Source: a bacterium
Lineage (GTDB): Bacteria > Babelota > Babeliae > Babelales > GCA-2401785
Length of the DNA stretch: 56,552 nt
Assembly: GCA_023249975.1 (NCBI GenBank)
Contig: JAHFBP010000009.1
Coordinates: 1 to 56,552 of the forward strand
Direction: 5' to 3'
The notes beneath the pieces are model-generated. The model had not been told where the DNA came from, did not search any database, and was given only the letters and a program-made list of their open reading frames with translations. This document shows positions 29,286 through 38,321 of the stretch, in pieces. The position numbers and the translations under genes were made by a program. Within the stretch, counting starts at the first letter, position 1. Each line of letters begins with the position of its first letter.

Positions 29286-31763
29286 ATGATACGCGTTCCT
29301 TCACGCACCATTGGGGAAGGCATTTTCTCACGGGTATTGATAGGTTTTTTTGCGGGACTGTGCTTATTTTCATATGCAGAAAAAATTTATGCAGATGATC
29401 AAATCGATGATGCACAGGTTGCAATACCTCATAATCGTTTGAAGATTTCACGTATTGTCATTGAAGGCAATAAGTATGTTGGTGAACAAGCAATTTTCAA
29501 AAAACTTAAGCCCTACGAAGTGGGGGCGGTATTCGATCCCAAACATTCTTCGGATGTTATCAAAAACATTTATAGTCTTGGTAAATTTTCACACGTCAGA
29601 ATTGATCGTGAAAATAGCCATAATGGCATAACCATTTTTGTGGTGGTTAAAGAAAAGCTTTTGCTTGAAGAAGCTTCTTTTGAAGGTAATAAAGGCATTC
29701 GCAGCCAAAAACTTTATGACAAAAATGCTCTTTCAAAGCTTGATATGATCGACTATGAGCATGCTCTGCGCATTGCAGCCAATATCAAAAAAATGTATAA
29801 AAAAGATAACTATCATGATGCCGTGATTACGCCAATATTCAAAGTTAATGAAGAAAATCCAGAAAAAATTTCAGTAGTTTTCAAGATTGATGAGGGTCCT
29901 CAGACTCGTGTTCATCAAGTTGATTTTGTCGGATGTGAAAGCATTTCTGAATATCGTTTACGTGCCATGCTCGTAACGCGTGAGTTATGGATTTTGAGCT
30001 TTATGGATGGTGCAGGTGTGTACAATACCGATGCTATTGAAGAAGACAAACAGCGGATTGAAACAGTATACAAAGATCAAGGTTACATCAAAGCTCGTGT
30101 GGTCGGTGTTGATATTCGAGAAATGGAAAACGATCCAACTCGATTACATGTAACGTTTCATATTGATGAAGGTGCTCGTTACAAAGTTCGCCATATTTTG
30201 CCACCTCAAGATGATGAAATTGAAAAAGGAATCATTGATCGTATGATCTTTCTTGAAGAGGGTGACTGGTACACTCAAGCTCGCTTGAGAGCAACGCTCG
30301 AGGGATTGCGTCATGTGTGGGGTTCGCGTGGCTATATTTACACCGATGTAGCTCCTCAGATTCAAATTGATGATGAAGCACAAGCGATTGATTGTAGCTT
30401 TGTTGTTGAAAAAGGTAATAAAGTAAGAGTTAACCGTATTTTTATTACGGGAAACAAGGTAACGCATGACAAAGTTATTCGTCGTGAAATTACATTGGAA
30501 GAAGGCGGGCTTGCAAAAACACCTGAAATGGAAGAATCCAAGCGTGCAATCAGTTATCTTGGGTATTTTGATCGAGCAAATATCACCTGGAAAGAACATA
30601 AACTTGCCGACGATTTAATTGATCTTGAATTGAACGTTAAGGAGGTCAAGACAGGCCATGCCAATTGTTATGTTGGATTTGGGGGTCAAAGTGGTACGGT
30701 CAGCACTAATGCAAAAATTGGAGTTGATGTTGGTAAAAACAACATTTCCGGCCGCGGTGTTGATTCAAACTTTGCATTCCAGTTTGATGGACAAAGATTA
30801 AGTCAGTTTGGGGGAGATATTTACTCGGCATATTTATTAGATGCGAGCATTACCTCTCGTGTGAGTGGTTATATTAAGAACGATGAGCACGATCAGCTTC
30901 ATCACGTAACCCAGAGTCCCGTTGAAAATGTGAAGGGAATGGTTACTGAATTTGGATTTAGAATTCCTAAATTTGACCGCAATTTTCAGTTTTTATTTGA
31001 AATTGGGGGCGAAAGCAACAGTTTTAGTAAGGATAAAGATGGGAATGCCATTACAGCCGTGAATCAGAGGACATCAATAGATACTGATAATTATAATCTT
31101 GTTGTTAATCGACATTTGCGTCAAGGTAAGCAAATGTGGATGGGACTTACTGCTGTAAAAGATTTGCGTAATCATCGCTTTAATCCATCTGAAGGTTATC
31201 GTGTTGCAGTTAAGATGAAAAATGCATTTCCTCTTGGTGATTTTAACTTTTTTAAGTTTGAAGTTAATGGTAGCATGTATATTCCACTCATTGGTGATGA
31301 TCGATTAGTTTTTGCAGCACATGGTAAGTTTGGCTTGATGGATAGTCTCAGCTCAAAGGGCATTCCGTTTCGTGAACTCTATCTCATGGGTGGCCAAGAT
31401 AGTATCCGAGGTTTTTTAACAGGTGGGGCTGGTCCGGCGTGGGCTGCAAATGGTGTTGCTATGGGCGCAAAAAATTCATTACAACTCAATCTTGAGCTTA
31501 ATTTCCCGATATCAGCTGAACACGGCATGGTGGGAAGATTCTTCTATGATGCAGGTTCTGGTTGGAATACTCCAATGGAAGATATTAGGGACAAATCATT
31601 GGTTAATCGCAATGATTTTAATATCCGGCATTCTGTGGGAATTGGTTTAAGTGTGATGTATCCGCAGCCAATTAAAGTTGACTGGGGTTACAAGCTCGAC
31701 CGCAATAAGAGCCTTAAAGAAAGCGAATGGGAAATGCATTTGGGCATGAACCGCGCGTGGTAG
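29286..31763 (+). CDS. bamA: Outer-membrane protein assembly factor BamA (825 aa)
   Basis: BamA inserts beta-barrel proteins into the outer membrane. A signal peptide (about 1-37, cut near YADD) is followed by five POTRA domains up to about residue 455 and then a 16-strand barrel. The lid-loop motif DSIRGF and the late SVGIGLSVMYPQPIKVDWGYKL segment are present, and the last residue is Trp, as expected for an outer-membrane barrel. Length is normal. Start ATG at 29286 has GAGAGGGG upstream. This is the clearest sign that the organism is diderm. mutL follows 25 bases later. Confidence 0.95.
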   Translation: MIRVPSRTIGEGIFSRVLIGFFAGLCLFSYAEKIYADDQIDDAQVAIPHNRLKISRIVIEGNKYVGEQAIFKKLKPYEVGAVFDPKHSSDVIKNIYSLGKFSHVRIDRENSHNGITIFVVVKEKLLLEEASFEGNKGIRSQKLYDKNALSKLDMIDYEHALRIAANIKKMYKKDNYHDAVITPIFKVNEENPEKISVVFKIDEGPQTRVHQVDFVGCESISEYRLRAMLVTRELWILSFMDGAGVYNTDAIEEDKQRIETVYKDQGYIKARVVGVDIREMENDPTRLHVTFHIDEGARYKVRHILPPQDDEIEKGIIDRMIFLEEGDWYTQARLRATLEGLRHVWGSRGYIYTDVAPQIQIDDEAQAIDCSFVVEKGNKVRVNRIFITGNKVTHDKVIRREITLEEGGLAKTPEMEESKRAISYLGYFDRANITWKEHKLADDLIDLELNVKEVKTGHANCYVGFGGQSGTVSTNAKIGVDVGKNNISGRGVDSNFAFQFDGQRLSQFGGDIYSAYLLDASITSRVSGYIKNDEHDQLHHVTQSPVENVKGMVTEFGFRIPKFDRNFQFLFEIGGESNSFSKDKDGNAITAVNQRTSIDTDNYNLVVNRHLRQGKQMWMGLTAVKDLRNHRFNPSEGYRVAVKMKNAFPLGDFNFFKFEVNGSMYIPLIGDDRLVFAAHGKFGLMDSLSSKGIPFRELYLMGGQDSIRGFLTGGAGPAWAANGVAMGAKNSLQLNLELNFPISAEHGMVGRFFYDAGSGWNTPMEDIRDKSLVNRNDFNIRHSVGIGLSVMYPQPIKVDWGYKLDRNKSLKESEWEMHLGMNRAW

Positions 31764-31788
31764 CATAAACGAGTAAATTATAGGGCTT

Positions 31789-33654
31789 ATGAATACGCAA
31801 AAGATTAAAGTTCTTCCTCTTGCCGAAGCTCAAAAGATAGCTGCAGGTGAAGTGGTAGAACGTCCAGCCAGTGCCGTTAAAGAATTGATTGAAAATGCAC
31901 TTGATGCAGGTGCAACCTCAATTACTTTGATCTTGGAAAAATCTGGTAAAGACTTAATTCGCATTATAGACAATGGTTGTGGCATGAATCGTGAGGATGT
32001 ACGGCTGTGCATTTTGCCTCATGCCACAAGCAAAATAGAAAAACTGTCAGATCTGACAAGCATTACAACATTTGGATTTCGTGGCGAAGCTCTTGCCAGC
32101 ATGTGTGCTGTTGCAAAAGTGACCATTACCACAGCGCCGCATGATGCTCAGGTTGGCACGATGATTGAAGTTGAAAACAGCGCCATAGTTTCAGAAAAAG
32201 AAGCTGCCTGTTCGGGCGGGACGGATATCATTATTCGCGATCTGTTTTACAACACACCTGTTCGCAAAAAATTCCTCAAACATGACGACACCGAGTGGAA
32301 TCAGATTTATCAAAACATTCAGGCATTTTGTCTGAGCAACCTCAATATTAGTTTTAAAGTATTCAAAGATGACGGCAAATTGGCGCTCAATGCACCAGCT
32401 GTTACAACTTTGAAGGATCGCGTGTGCCAGTTGTGGGATTACAATTTGGCTGAAAATATGACCATTCTTGAGCAAGACAAAAAAGCGGCAGTTGCATTAA
32501 CCGGTATTATTTCACGTCCAGGAGTGCTGCGTTATGGTCGACATAACATTTTTGTGTTCGTTAATGGCCGATTGGTCAAACAATCTCCCCTGACCAGTGC
32601 GTTTATTAAAGGGTATGCGCGTTCGATGTCCGATGGAAAATATCCCTGTGGTGTTTTGTTTATTCAAGCCGATCCGTTGACGGTGGACGTGAATGTGCAT
32701 CCTCGCAAAGAGGAGGTGCAGTTTGCCAAGCCACAGGTCGTTGAGGAAGTAATTAAGCGAGCGGTTCGTGCAACACTTGAAGTTGAAATACCTCGCGAAT
32801 TAGAAACTCCGGCTGTTTTTCAAAATTTTGATTATCAAAAAAATCTACAAAATCCCCAAATGCCGGTATTTGCAACACAGGTGTCTGTATCATCAGTGCT
32901 GCAAACGCTGACAGTTGAACCTGTCATTTCTCCATTTGAGTTAGAAATTGTCAGACCAACGGAGTTTGTGCAAAGGGCTCCGGTTAATTTTCAAGATTTG
33001 GCGAGTCGATCTTTTATGCCGCATCCATTTGCTGAACTTGAAGAAGTTATTACTTCGTTCATTCCATTAGTTGAGCAAAAAAAATCACACCATATTATTG
33101 TGGGCCAACTTTTGGATACCTATATTCTCATTCAAAAGCCTGATGGCCTTGTGATGATTGATCAACATGCTATTGGTGAACGCATCGTGTACGAAAATAT
33201 GAAAAAGCGTTTGGATGCACAAGAATCGGTACAGTTACTGTTTCCCATGGTGATTACGGTTGAAAAAGGCGTACTGCCTATTTTAATGCGTGAACAAGAC
33301 TATTTGGCAGATCATGGCATAGTTTTTGAACAGTTTAGCGATACGAGCATTCGCGTAATAGCTCTTCCGGTTAAATTGGATAAAAATGTTATTGACGATT
33401 TATTTGCGGGGATGATGCAATTGACACAAGGCGGAAACCTTGAAGATATTCGTGAAAAAATCTGTGAGCATTTGTACGCACAGGTTGCGTGCAAAGCGGC
33501 CGTCAAAGCTGGCGACCGCCTCAGTCTTGAACAAATGCAAAATTTAATAGACCAAATGGAAGTGGTCGACAATCGGCATATGTGTATTCATGGCCGACCA
33601 ACAACTTGGATGATTGGTCGTGATGAAATTGAAAAGAAATTTCGTCGGCGTTAA
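31789..33654 (+). CDS. mutL: DNA mismatch repair protein MutL with endonuclease motif (621 aa)
   Basis: GHKL ATPase that links mismatch recognition to strand removal. N-terminal motifs KELIENALDAGA, DNGCGM, HATSKI and GFRGEALASM are intact. The C-terminal domain has DQHAIGERIVYE, which fits the DQHA-x2-E-x4-E endonuclease motif, plus ACKAAVKAGD and CIHGRPT near the end. So it should nick DNA itself, as in bacteria without MutH. No mutS lies in the window. It ends the hydrolase-bamA-mutL run. Confidence 0.95.
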   Translation: MNTQKIKVLPLAEAQKIAAGEVVERPASAVKELIENALDAGATSITLILEKSGKDLIRIIDNGCGMNREDVRLCILPHATSKIEKLSDLTSITTFGFRGEALASMCAVAKVTITTAPHDAQVGTMIEVENSAIVSEKEAACSGGTDIIIRDLFYNTPVRKKFLKHDDTEWNQIYQNIQAFCLSNLNISFKVFKDDGKLALNAPAVTTLKDRVCQLWDYNLAENMTILEQDKKAAVALTGIISRPGVLRYGRHNIFVFVNGRLVKQSPLTSAFIKGYARSMSDGKYPCGVLFIQADPLTVDVNVHPRKEEVQFAKPQVVEEVIKRAVRATLEVEIPRELETPAVFQNFDYQKNLQNPQMPVFATQVSVSSVLQTLTVEPVISPFELEIVRPTEFVQRAPVNFQDLASRSFMPHPFAELEEVITSFIPLVEQKKSHHIIVGQLLDTYILIQKPDGLVMIDQHAIGERIVYENMKKRLDAQESVQLLFPMVITVEKGVLPILMREQDYLADHGIVFEQFSDTSIRVIALPVKLDKNVIDDLFAGMMQLTQGGNLEDIREKICEHLYAQVACKAAVKAGDRLSLEQMQNLIDQMEVVDNRHMCIHGRPTTWMIGRDEIEKKFRRR

Positions 33655-33663
33655 ATAATGAAA

Positions 33664-33921
33664 TTAATTACCAATGATCTGGTAGCGCAAGATGCGTTCT
33701 ATTTTGTCTTTATTCAGCTTTAAGTCGCAATATACTTTTGATGAAGGCATAAAAGAGTCTTGGTTTTCTAGTTCATTCAATTGTTCACAAATGCAAAGAA
33801 ATAATTCTAAAAGTTCATTGGTATTCATTGTATTAAGAACAACAGGCTTAGTATTTTTTGCTTCAATTATTGAGGTTCCAGTTGAGCATAAAATCAAAGT
33901 TGCGAGTAAAATTTTATTCAT
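33664..33921 (-). CDS. Small secreted protein of unknown function (85 aa)
   Basis: A signal peptide (MNKILLATLILCSTGTSI, cut near IEA) supports this frame over an overlapping open frame on the + strand. The mature part is about 65 residues with three Cys and a Leu/Glu-rich helix. An ATG at 33957 would add 12 residues before the signal peptide and is less likely. No strong ribosome site is visible at either start. Function unknown. Confidence 0.5.
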   Translation of the reverse strand: MNKILLATLILCSTGTSIIEAKNTKPVVLNTMNTNELLELFLCICEQLNELENQDSFMPSSKVYCDLKLNKDKIERILRYQIIGN

Positions 33922-34082
33922 AATCAGTATGTGACTTTCGTAAGGCAAGTGGGCCATTGTTATTGCGAAATAATAAGTTTTCTAAAGTATTATTATAATA
34001 ATTAGAAATAATAATCTCAAGGGGGGTGGAATCCTTGGTATGATTTTGGTGTTGAGCGAAATTTGTAGTTAAAGGAATTGAA

Positions 34083-34385
34083 ATGGCTTTAAATAAAAAT
34101 GTATTAAAAACAGCAGTCTTGTTTATTGCGTTAATTGGGTTTTCACAATCATCAACTTCATCACCTCGCCGTCAAGTAGCCGTGGTGGCAGGTGGTGCGA
34201 CAGCTTTGGTTGGAATGTTTTTGGCGCGCATACAACAGCAACGAAATATTGATGCCAGAATATTGCGAGAAATGGATCGCGAAATGGATGCATTAAGAGA
34301 AATGCATAATTTTGAGGCCCAGTTGGCCTGGGAGTGTGATCAATATGGCGATGGCTCTGATAATTATGGTGGAATACTGGACTGA
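34083..34385 (+). CDS. Small secreted or membrane protein of unknown function (100 aa)
   Basis: AAAGGAATTGAA before the ATG is a good ribosome site. A signal peptide or first helix (about residues 9-25) is followed by a second hydrophobic stretch (VAVVAGGATALVGMFLA) and a charged helix rich in Met, Arg and Glu, ending in an acidic Gly/Asp tail. It may be a small two-helix membrane protein with the tail outside. It precedes the Fic gene but has its own leader. Function unknown. Confidence 0.6.
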   Translation: MALNKNVLKTAVLFIALIGFSQSSTSSPRRQVAVVAGGATALVGMFLARIQQQRNIDARILREMDREMDALREMHNFEAQLAWECDQYGDGSDNYGGILD

Positions 34386-34498
34386 AGAGCTAATTCAAAA
34401 ATCAGATAGTCTCGGCCAAAGTTTTATGGGAATTCTCGTTTTTTGTGAGGATAACTCATTGAAATTGTTAAAGATTCGTTGAGCTGTTGTCAAAAATC

Positions 34499-34529
34499 TA
34501 TAATTTCGTAGGTTTTGATATTAATATCA
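34499..34529 (+). promoter_or_regulatory. Fic gene -10 element and operator-like palindrome
   Basis: A perfect TATAAT (34499-34504) without a good -35 element is followed by the perfect 14-bp palindrome TGATATTAATATCA (34516-34529), placed about where transcription would begin. A repressor bound here would block the Fic gene, whose ATG is at 34566. Confidence 0.4.
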
Positions 34530-34565
34530 TAATATTCGTTGCGCCGTACAACTTTTCGGAGAATT

Positions 34566-36074
34566 ATGAAAACACTGTTGCCCCCGGGAGCTCAAGCAAT
34601 AGGATACAAAGCTCTTGTTGATAAATACGACCTCAAGGTAGTTCCTCATCATCGATGGTCATATATCGTGCCCAAGGGCGCTCGAAAAGTTTTGGATGAT
34701 CAGGTTCCCGCTCTGTATTTATATGATATTGGGTATGCGCTCGAGAATTCTCACGATTTTGAACACCTGGCCTTTGCGCTCAAACATGAGGGATTGAATC
34801 TCGATATTATCAATTGTTTTTTCAAGCTTGTTTCGCAGGATGACGTTGCCAATTATATACGTCAGCAACCTTCCGGAAAATATCACCGCATGATGTGGTA
34901 TTTGTATGAGAGTTTGACGAATCAAATTCTTGATATTCCTGGTTTGGTAAATGGTTCATACGTTAATTTACTTGATTCAGGTGATTATTACACGTGTGAG
35001 CCTGTTGCAAAAAAGCGGCAGCGAATAAACGATAATCTTTTGGGGAACATTACTGGTCTGTGTCCATTTGTTCGCAAGACTGAATGTTTACAAAAAGCAG
35101 AAGCAACCCAACTTGACCGAGTGGCGCGCGAAATTGTTGAATCATATGATCCGCGCATTCTTGAAAGAGCTAGCACTTTTTTGTACACGCATGAAACGAT
35201 GTCTTCGTATGAGATTGAACGCGAACGCCCTGACAAAAAACGACTTACACGCTTTATTGATCTTGTGAAAAAAGCGGAAACGACAGCACAATTGACTCAT
35301 GAAACGCTTTTTCAGCTTCAGGGGAGTGTGGTTGAAGAGCGATTTGCACAGTATGCATATCGAACAACTCAGAATTTTGTGGGCCATGTTACTGATTGGC
35401 GACGTCAAAATGTTGATTACATTTCACCGTGTCCCGAGGCCGTTATCCCTATGATGAATGATTTGCTTGATAGTTTGCAGAGAATGCTGGAGTCGAATGT
35501 GCACCCGATAGTCATGGCAGCTGCAATATCGTTTGCTTTTGTGTATATTCATCCATTTGATGACGGCAATGGCCGACTGCATCGCTTTTTAATTCACTAT
35601 ATTTTGCACACGACACGTTTTTCTCCCAAAGGGATGATATTTCCTATATCAGCAGTAATTCTTGCCGACATGCAGCGGTATTACAAAGTACTCGAAACAT
35701 TTTCTCAGCCGCTTATGGAGTGTATAACGGGATATGAAATTAGTGATGATGGTATTTTGACCGTTGAACAAGAAACAACTTATTTGTATCGCTTTGTTGA
35801 TTACACTGCTCACGCAGAATTTTTAGCCAATTGCATTGAGCAAACTATCGCCACCGATTTTAAAAAAGAGCTGGAATATTTAACGCGTTACGATGCTGCA
35901 AAACAAGCAATCAGCCAGATTGTTGATATGCCCGATCACTTGCTTGATTTGTTTATAGTATTGGTGACGCAAAATAACGGTGCACTTTCGAGCAAAAAAC
36001 GACAACAGCATTTTGCAATGTTGACGGATGATGAAGTTGAAAAAATGGAAGCTGTTGTTCGGGATATGATGTAA
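34566..36074 (+). CDS. Fic-domain protein (502 aa)
   Basis: Fic proteins usually transfer AMP or another nucleotide-derived group to a target hydroxyl. The full core motif HPFDDGNGRLHR is present (catalytic His, anion-binding GNGR) near residue 330. Before it lie YRTTQNFVGH and PCPEAVIPMMNDL, as in Fic/DOC proteins that recognise a flap and target. The N-terminal about 200 residues start with a winged-helix-like part (GYKALVDKYDL). The canonical inhibitory (S/T)xxxE(G/N) is not obvious; SVVEER is a degenerate look-alike. No signal peptide is seen. It could be a host effector or an internal regulator. Start ATG at 34566 has GGAG five bases upstream; a TTG at 34539 is less likely. Confidence 0.85.
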   Translation: MKTLLPPGAQAIGYKALVDKYDLKVVPHHRWSYIVPKGARKVLDDQVPALYLYDIGYALENSHDFEHLAFALKHEGLNLDIINCFFKLVSQDDVANYIRQQPSGKYHRMMWYLYESLTNQILDIPGLVNGSYVNLLDSGDYYTCEPVAKKRQRINDNLLGNITGLCPFVRKTECLQKAEATQLDRVAREIVESYDPRILERASTFLYTHETMSSYEIERERPDKKRLTRFIDLVKKAETTAQLTHETLFQLQGSVVEERFAQYAYRTTQNFVGHVTDWRRQNVDYISPCPEAVIPMMNDLLDSLQRMLESNVHPIVMAAAISFAFVYIHPFDDGNGRLHRFLIHYILHTTRFSPKGMIFPISAVILADMQRYYKVLETFSQPLMECITGYEISDDGILTVEQETTYLYRFVDYTAHAEFLANCIEQTIATDFKKELEYLTRYDAAKQAISQIVDMPDHLLDLFIVLVTQNNGALSSKKRQQHFAMLTDDEVEKMEAVVRDMM

Positions 36075-36123
36075 TTTTGCATACTTCGATTTTCATATCC
36101 TTTATGAGTGGAGGTTTAATTCA

Positions 36124-36863
36124 ATGAAATTTTTGGTAACGTTGGTCATGAGTTGCATGATTTTGTTCGGATGTATGTCTGACAAAATAATTGACGAAAA
36201 TACACCCGCGCCCAAAGGTTTTGCCAAAACATCAGATGGTTTTTTACCAAAATCCCTGAAAAACCATGGGTTGAAGTAGGTTTTCCATTTACTGCACGTC
36301 ACCCTGTTCAATGTTCACAGGGAAATATGAGTTCATATCCACATTCTCACTTTTTTTGTAATACACTGTACGCACTCGATTTATATTCAGCCTCCCTTGG
36401 ATCTAAGGGGAAAGTCTACGCTGCATTTGGAGGTACGGCTTTTGTTTCCAACACGTGTGAGCATGGTCAAGGTGAATATAATAATTGCGCATGTGGTGAG
36501 GGGTTTGGAAATTTTGTTCGTATTTTGAAATCGGATGGAACCTATGCTTTTTATGCACACCTTTCAGAAGTTTATGTTGAAGATGGCGACATGGTAACAG
36601 CGGGTCAGTGTATTGGACTTGAGGGGGCTTCCGGTGCTGCAGGGCACCAGCATTTGCATTTTGCGGTATTTACAACAAATCTATTTGATGATTTGACGCA
36701 ATGGAGCACTCCTGGAGCGATTGTGCCTTTTGTTATGCGGATTCGGTATGCCGATCGAGCAAGGTCAGAGTTGGTAACATCAGTTGATATCAGATGGTCT
36801 GAGGATAGGTCACAGGCGCCTGTTATGTATGGGACTGTTGATTATGATTTTGGTGTTGAGTGA
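36124..36863 (+). CDS. M23-family peptidase lipoprotein read in two frames (246 aa after a -1 shift)
   Basis: The first frame starts at ATG 36124 after GGAGG and encodes a lipoprotein signal with lipobox LFGC, then stops at 36277-36279 after 51 codons. The -1 frame continues the protein naturally from about 36246 (KIPEKPWVEVGFPFTARHP) into an M23 (LytM) domain with metal ligands in SHFF, YALDLYS and GHQHLHF. M23 enzymes cut peptidoglycan cross-links. The frames meet at T TTT TTA (36240-36246). It is either programmed -1 frameshifting, transcriptional slippage, a mutation, or a sequencing error in a T6 run. If initiated inside the second frame (ATG 36327), the product would lack export. Confidence 0.75.
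36240..36246 (+). other. Slippery heptamer T TTT TTA
   Basis: In the reading phase of the upstream lipoprotein frame the codons are GGT TTT TTA, the exact X XXY YYZ form known from -1 frameshift sites such as HIV-1 gag-pol. A possible stimulating stem starts 10 bases later: 36257-36265 with 36279-36287, one mismatch, 13-base loop that contains most of the zero-frame stop region. Confidence 0.5.
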
Positions 36864-36897
36864 AGTCTGTAGTTCTGATCTTTACAGATTGTTTGTA
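36864..36897 (+). terminator. Terminator after the M23 lipoprotein gene
   Basis: AGTCTGTA (36864-36871) pairs with TACAGATT (36883-36890), one G-T pair, then TGTTTGT. It directly follows the stop codon. Confidence 0.5.
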
Positions 36898-36945
36898 TAG
36901 AAGTATGTTGACCGCGCCAATGTGAAATTACTCGAGGCTTTATCC

Positions 36946-37284
36946 ATGAAAATGAAATGTGCTGAGTGCAAAAGAAAAATTAGTGGCACAGAATTTCTTG
37001 GGTATGGCGGGGCACTTTTGCTCAAGAAAATTAAAATACCTACCGTGACTCTATCATTTGATCCGTTAATAAATTATTTTTCACCTAAAACTGGAGAAGC
37101 GTTGAACATAAAGGCGGATCAATTCCAGACTGAAGCCATGGGGGTTCCTGGTCATGAAAATGAAACCAGAGGTATGTGTGATGATGGAATGACAGGTTTG
37201 TCGAATGGGTTTTCTATAAAATGTCCACATTGCAAAAAAGCTGTAGAGTGGATTGCTTGTCCAGATAAAAAAGCAAAAAAATAA
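36946..37284 (+). CDS. Small zinc-ribbon-like protein (112 aa)
   Basis: Two Cys pairs, CAEC near the start and CPHC near residue 90, with further Cys between (MCDDG) and near the end (IACPDK), suggest a split zinc ribbon. No signal peptide. The C-terminus is Lys-rich. The ATG at 36946 is chosen because GAGG lies eight bases upstream; a GTG at 36922 would add eight residues. The next gene encodes a secreted protein that also has a CxxC pair, but the two look unrelated overall. Function unknown. Confidence 0.55.
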   Translation: MKMKCAECKRKISGTEFLGYGGALLLKKIKIPTVTLSFDPLINYFSPKTGEALNIKADQFQTEAMGVPGHENETRGMCDDGMTGLSNGFSIKCPHCKKAVEWIACPDKKAKK

Positions 37285-37338
37285 AGTTACCAAAGAAAAA
37301 GAACTGTTCATGTAATTTTAGATGATTGGAGGGACAAA

Positions 37339-37854
37339 ATGTATTCGCTTAAAATGACACTAGCCTTGCTGTGCATTGTTAATTGTGGATTTGTTTTGGC
37401 AGATGAAGCTGGTATTGAGCCTCAATCTTCTTTATCTGAATCTTGCGATGAAAACATATCATCAGAAGAAGTTGATCCAGTTAATCTTCCAATATTTATT
37501 CAGTACACATCAGATATCTTTGCTGCTGCAAAGACATTTCAAAAAACTTATCCACGTAAGGTTCCTAAGCTTAAATGTGTTATATGTAAAACTAGAAAAT
37601 TTAGCTATGCAGAATTTTATGGTTATTTGATTGGCCGTATGCTTGCTATTTTGGGAGACGAAACATTTGACGAGACTCTTAAATCCATAGCCGATGGCCT
37701 TATAAAAGTATTGTCAGAAGGAACTCCGGATCAGGTTGCTGATTACATGTTAGCTTCTATGGGCTTTGTAAAAATGGGTTCTAATAGTTCCTGCAAAGGA
37801 CATGTATGGAAAAAGGTTGCATCACGAGCAAGGTCTCAGCCACAAAATTCATAA
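37339..37854 (+). CDS. Secreted protein with a CxxC pair, unknown function (171 aa)
   Basis: GGAGGGACAAA precedes the ATG. A signal peptide (about residues 1-21, cut at VLA) is followed by an acidic Ser-rich stretch and a helical domain with CVIC near residue 80 and a late CKGHVWK. The Cys and His could form a zinc site or a redox pair. It ends 2 bases from the stop of the opposing gene, with no terminator visible between. Function unknown. Confidence 0.6.
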   Translation: MYSLKMTLALLCIVNCGFVLADEAGIEPQSSLSESCDENISSEEVDPVNLPIFIQYTSDIFAAAKTFQKTYPRKVPKLKCVICKTRKFSYAEFYGYLIGRMLAILGDETFDETLKSIADGLIKVLSEGTPDQVADYMLASMGFVKMGSNSSCKGHVWKKVASRARSQPQNS

Positions 37855-37856
37855 AT

Positions 37857-38321
37857 TCATCCCTGAAAAACTAAATTTTTGCTTCCAAACTTTTCACACA
37901 ATTCTTGCTGAGACAGTGGATCAACAAGTCCGTAACAAACAATTTGGTTGTGGCCATTAGCTCTGATAATGCTCAAAGTTTCACAGAGGTCACTTTCATG
38001 ATAGCCTCCAAGAACTCTAACTCGAGATAAGAGATTATGTTCTTTGGCAAGATTGAAATCACTTTGATTGAGCAGTTGAATTCTTGCTTGTTGATAGATG
38101 AGGTCGTGCATTTCTTGTGATAGAGAGGAAAGGTGGATTGCCGTTTCTATGTCCAAAAGGGCACCCTTGTTAATCTTTTGCATGGTTTTCAACAGGATTG
38201 CGTCTTGTGGCACAGAACTTCTGTTCCGAAAATTAAACCCAATCGGCTCAAGCATTGCATGAGTTGAGATTGCACAACTAAATGCTGCACAGACTGCCAG
38301 CGCTATTAAATTCTTTTTCAT
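37857..38321 (-). CDS. Secreted protein of unknown function (154 aa)
   Basis: A clear signal peptide (residues 1-22, cut at THA) and a very good ribosome site (GGGAGGGAGCAC before the ATG). The mature part is mostly helical with a late Cys pair region (SDLCET, IVCYG, ELCEK). Its start lies 44 bases inside the end of galE in another frame, so it is translated from the galE message. The function is unknown and no sugar-related motif is seen. Confidence 0.7.
   Translation of the reverse strand: MKKNLIALAVCAAFSCAISTHAMLEPIGFNFRNRSSVPQDAILLKTMQKINKGALLDIETAIHLSSLSQEMHDLIYQQARIQLLNQSDFNLAKEHNLLSRVRVLGGYHESDLCETLSIIRANGHNQIVCYGLVDPLSQQELCEKFGSKNLVFQG

Noticed and set aside
29198-29398. 66-residue open frame before bamA
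   Set aside because: It overlaps the bamA start out of phase, has no ribosome site, and its sequence is the shifted reading of the BamA signal peptide.
33692-33934. 80-residue open frame on the + strand
   Set aside because: It lies opposite a - strand frame with a good signal peptide, and its own sequence shows no start signal.
36102-36311. 69-residue open frame on the - strand over the lipoprotein signal
   Set aside because: The + strand there has a ribosome site, lipobox and continuity into the M23 domain; the - frame has none of these.
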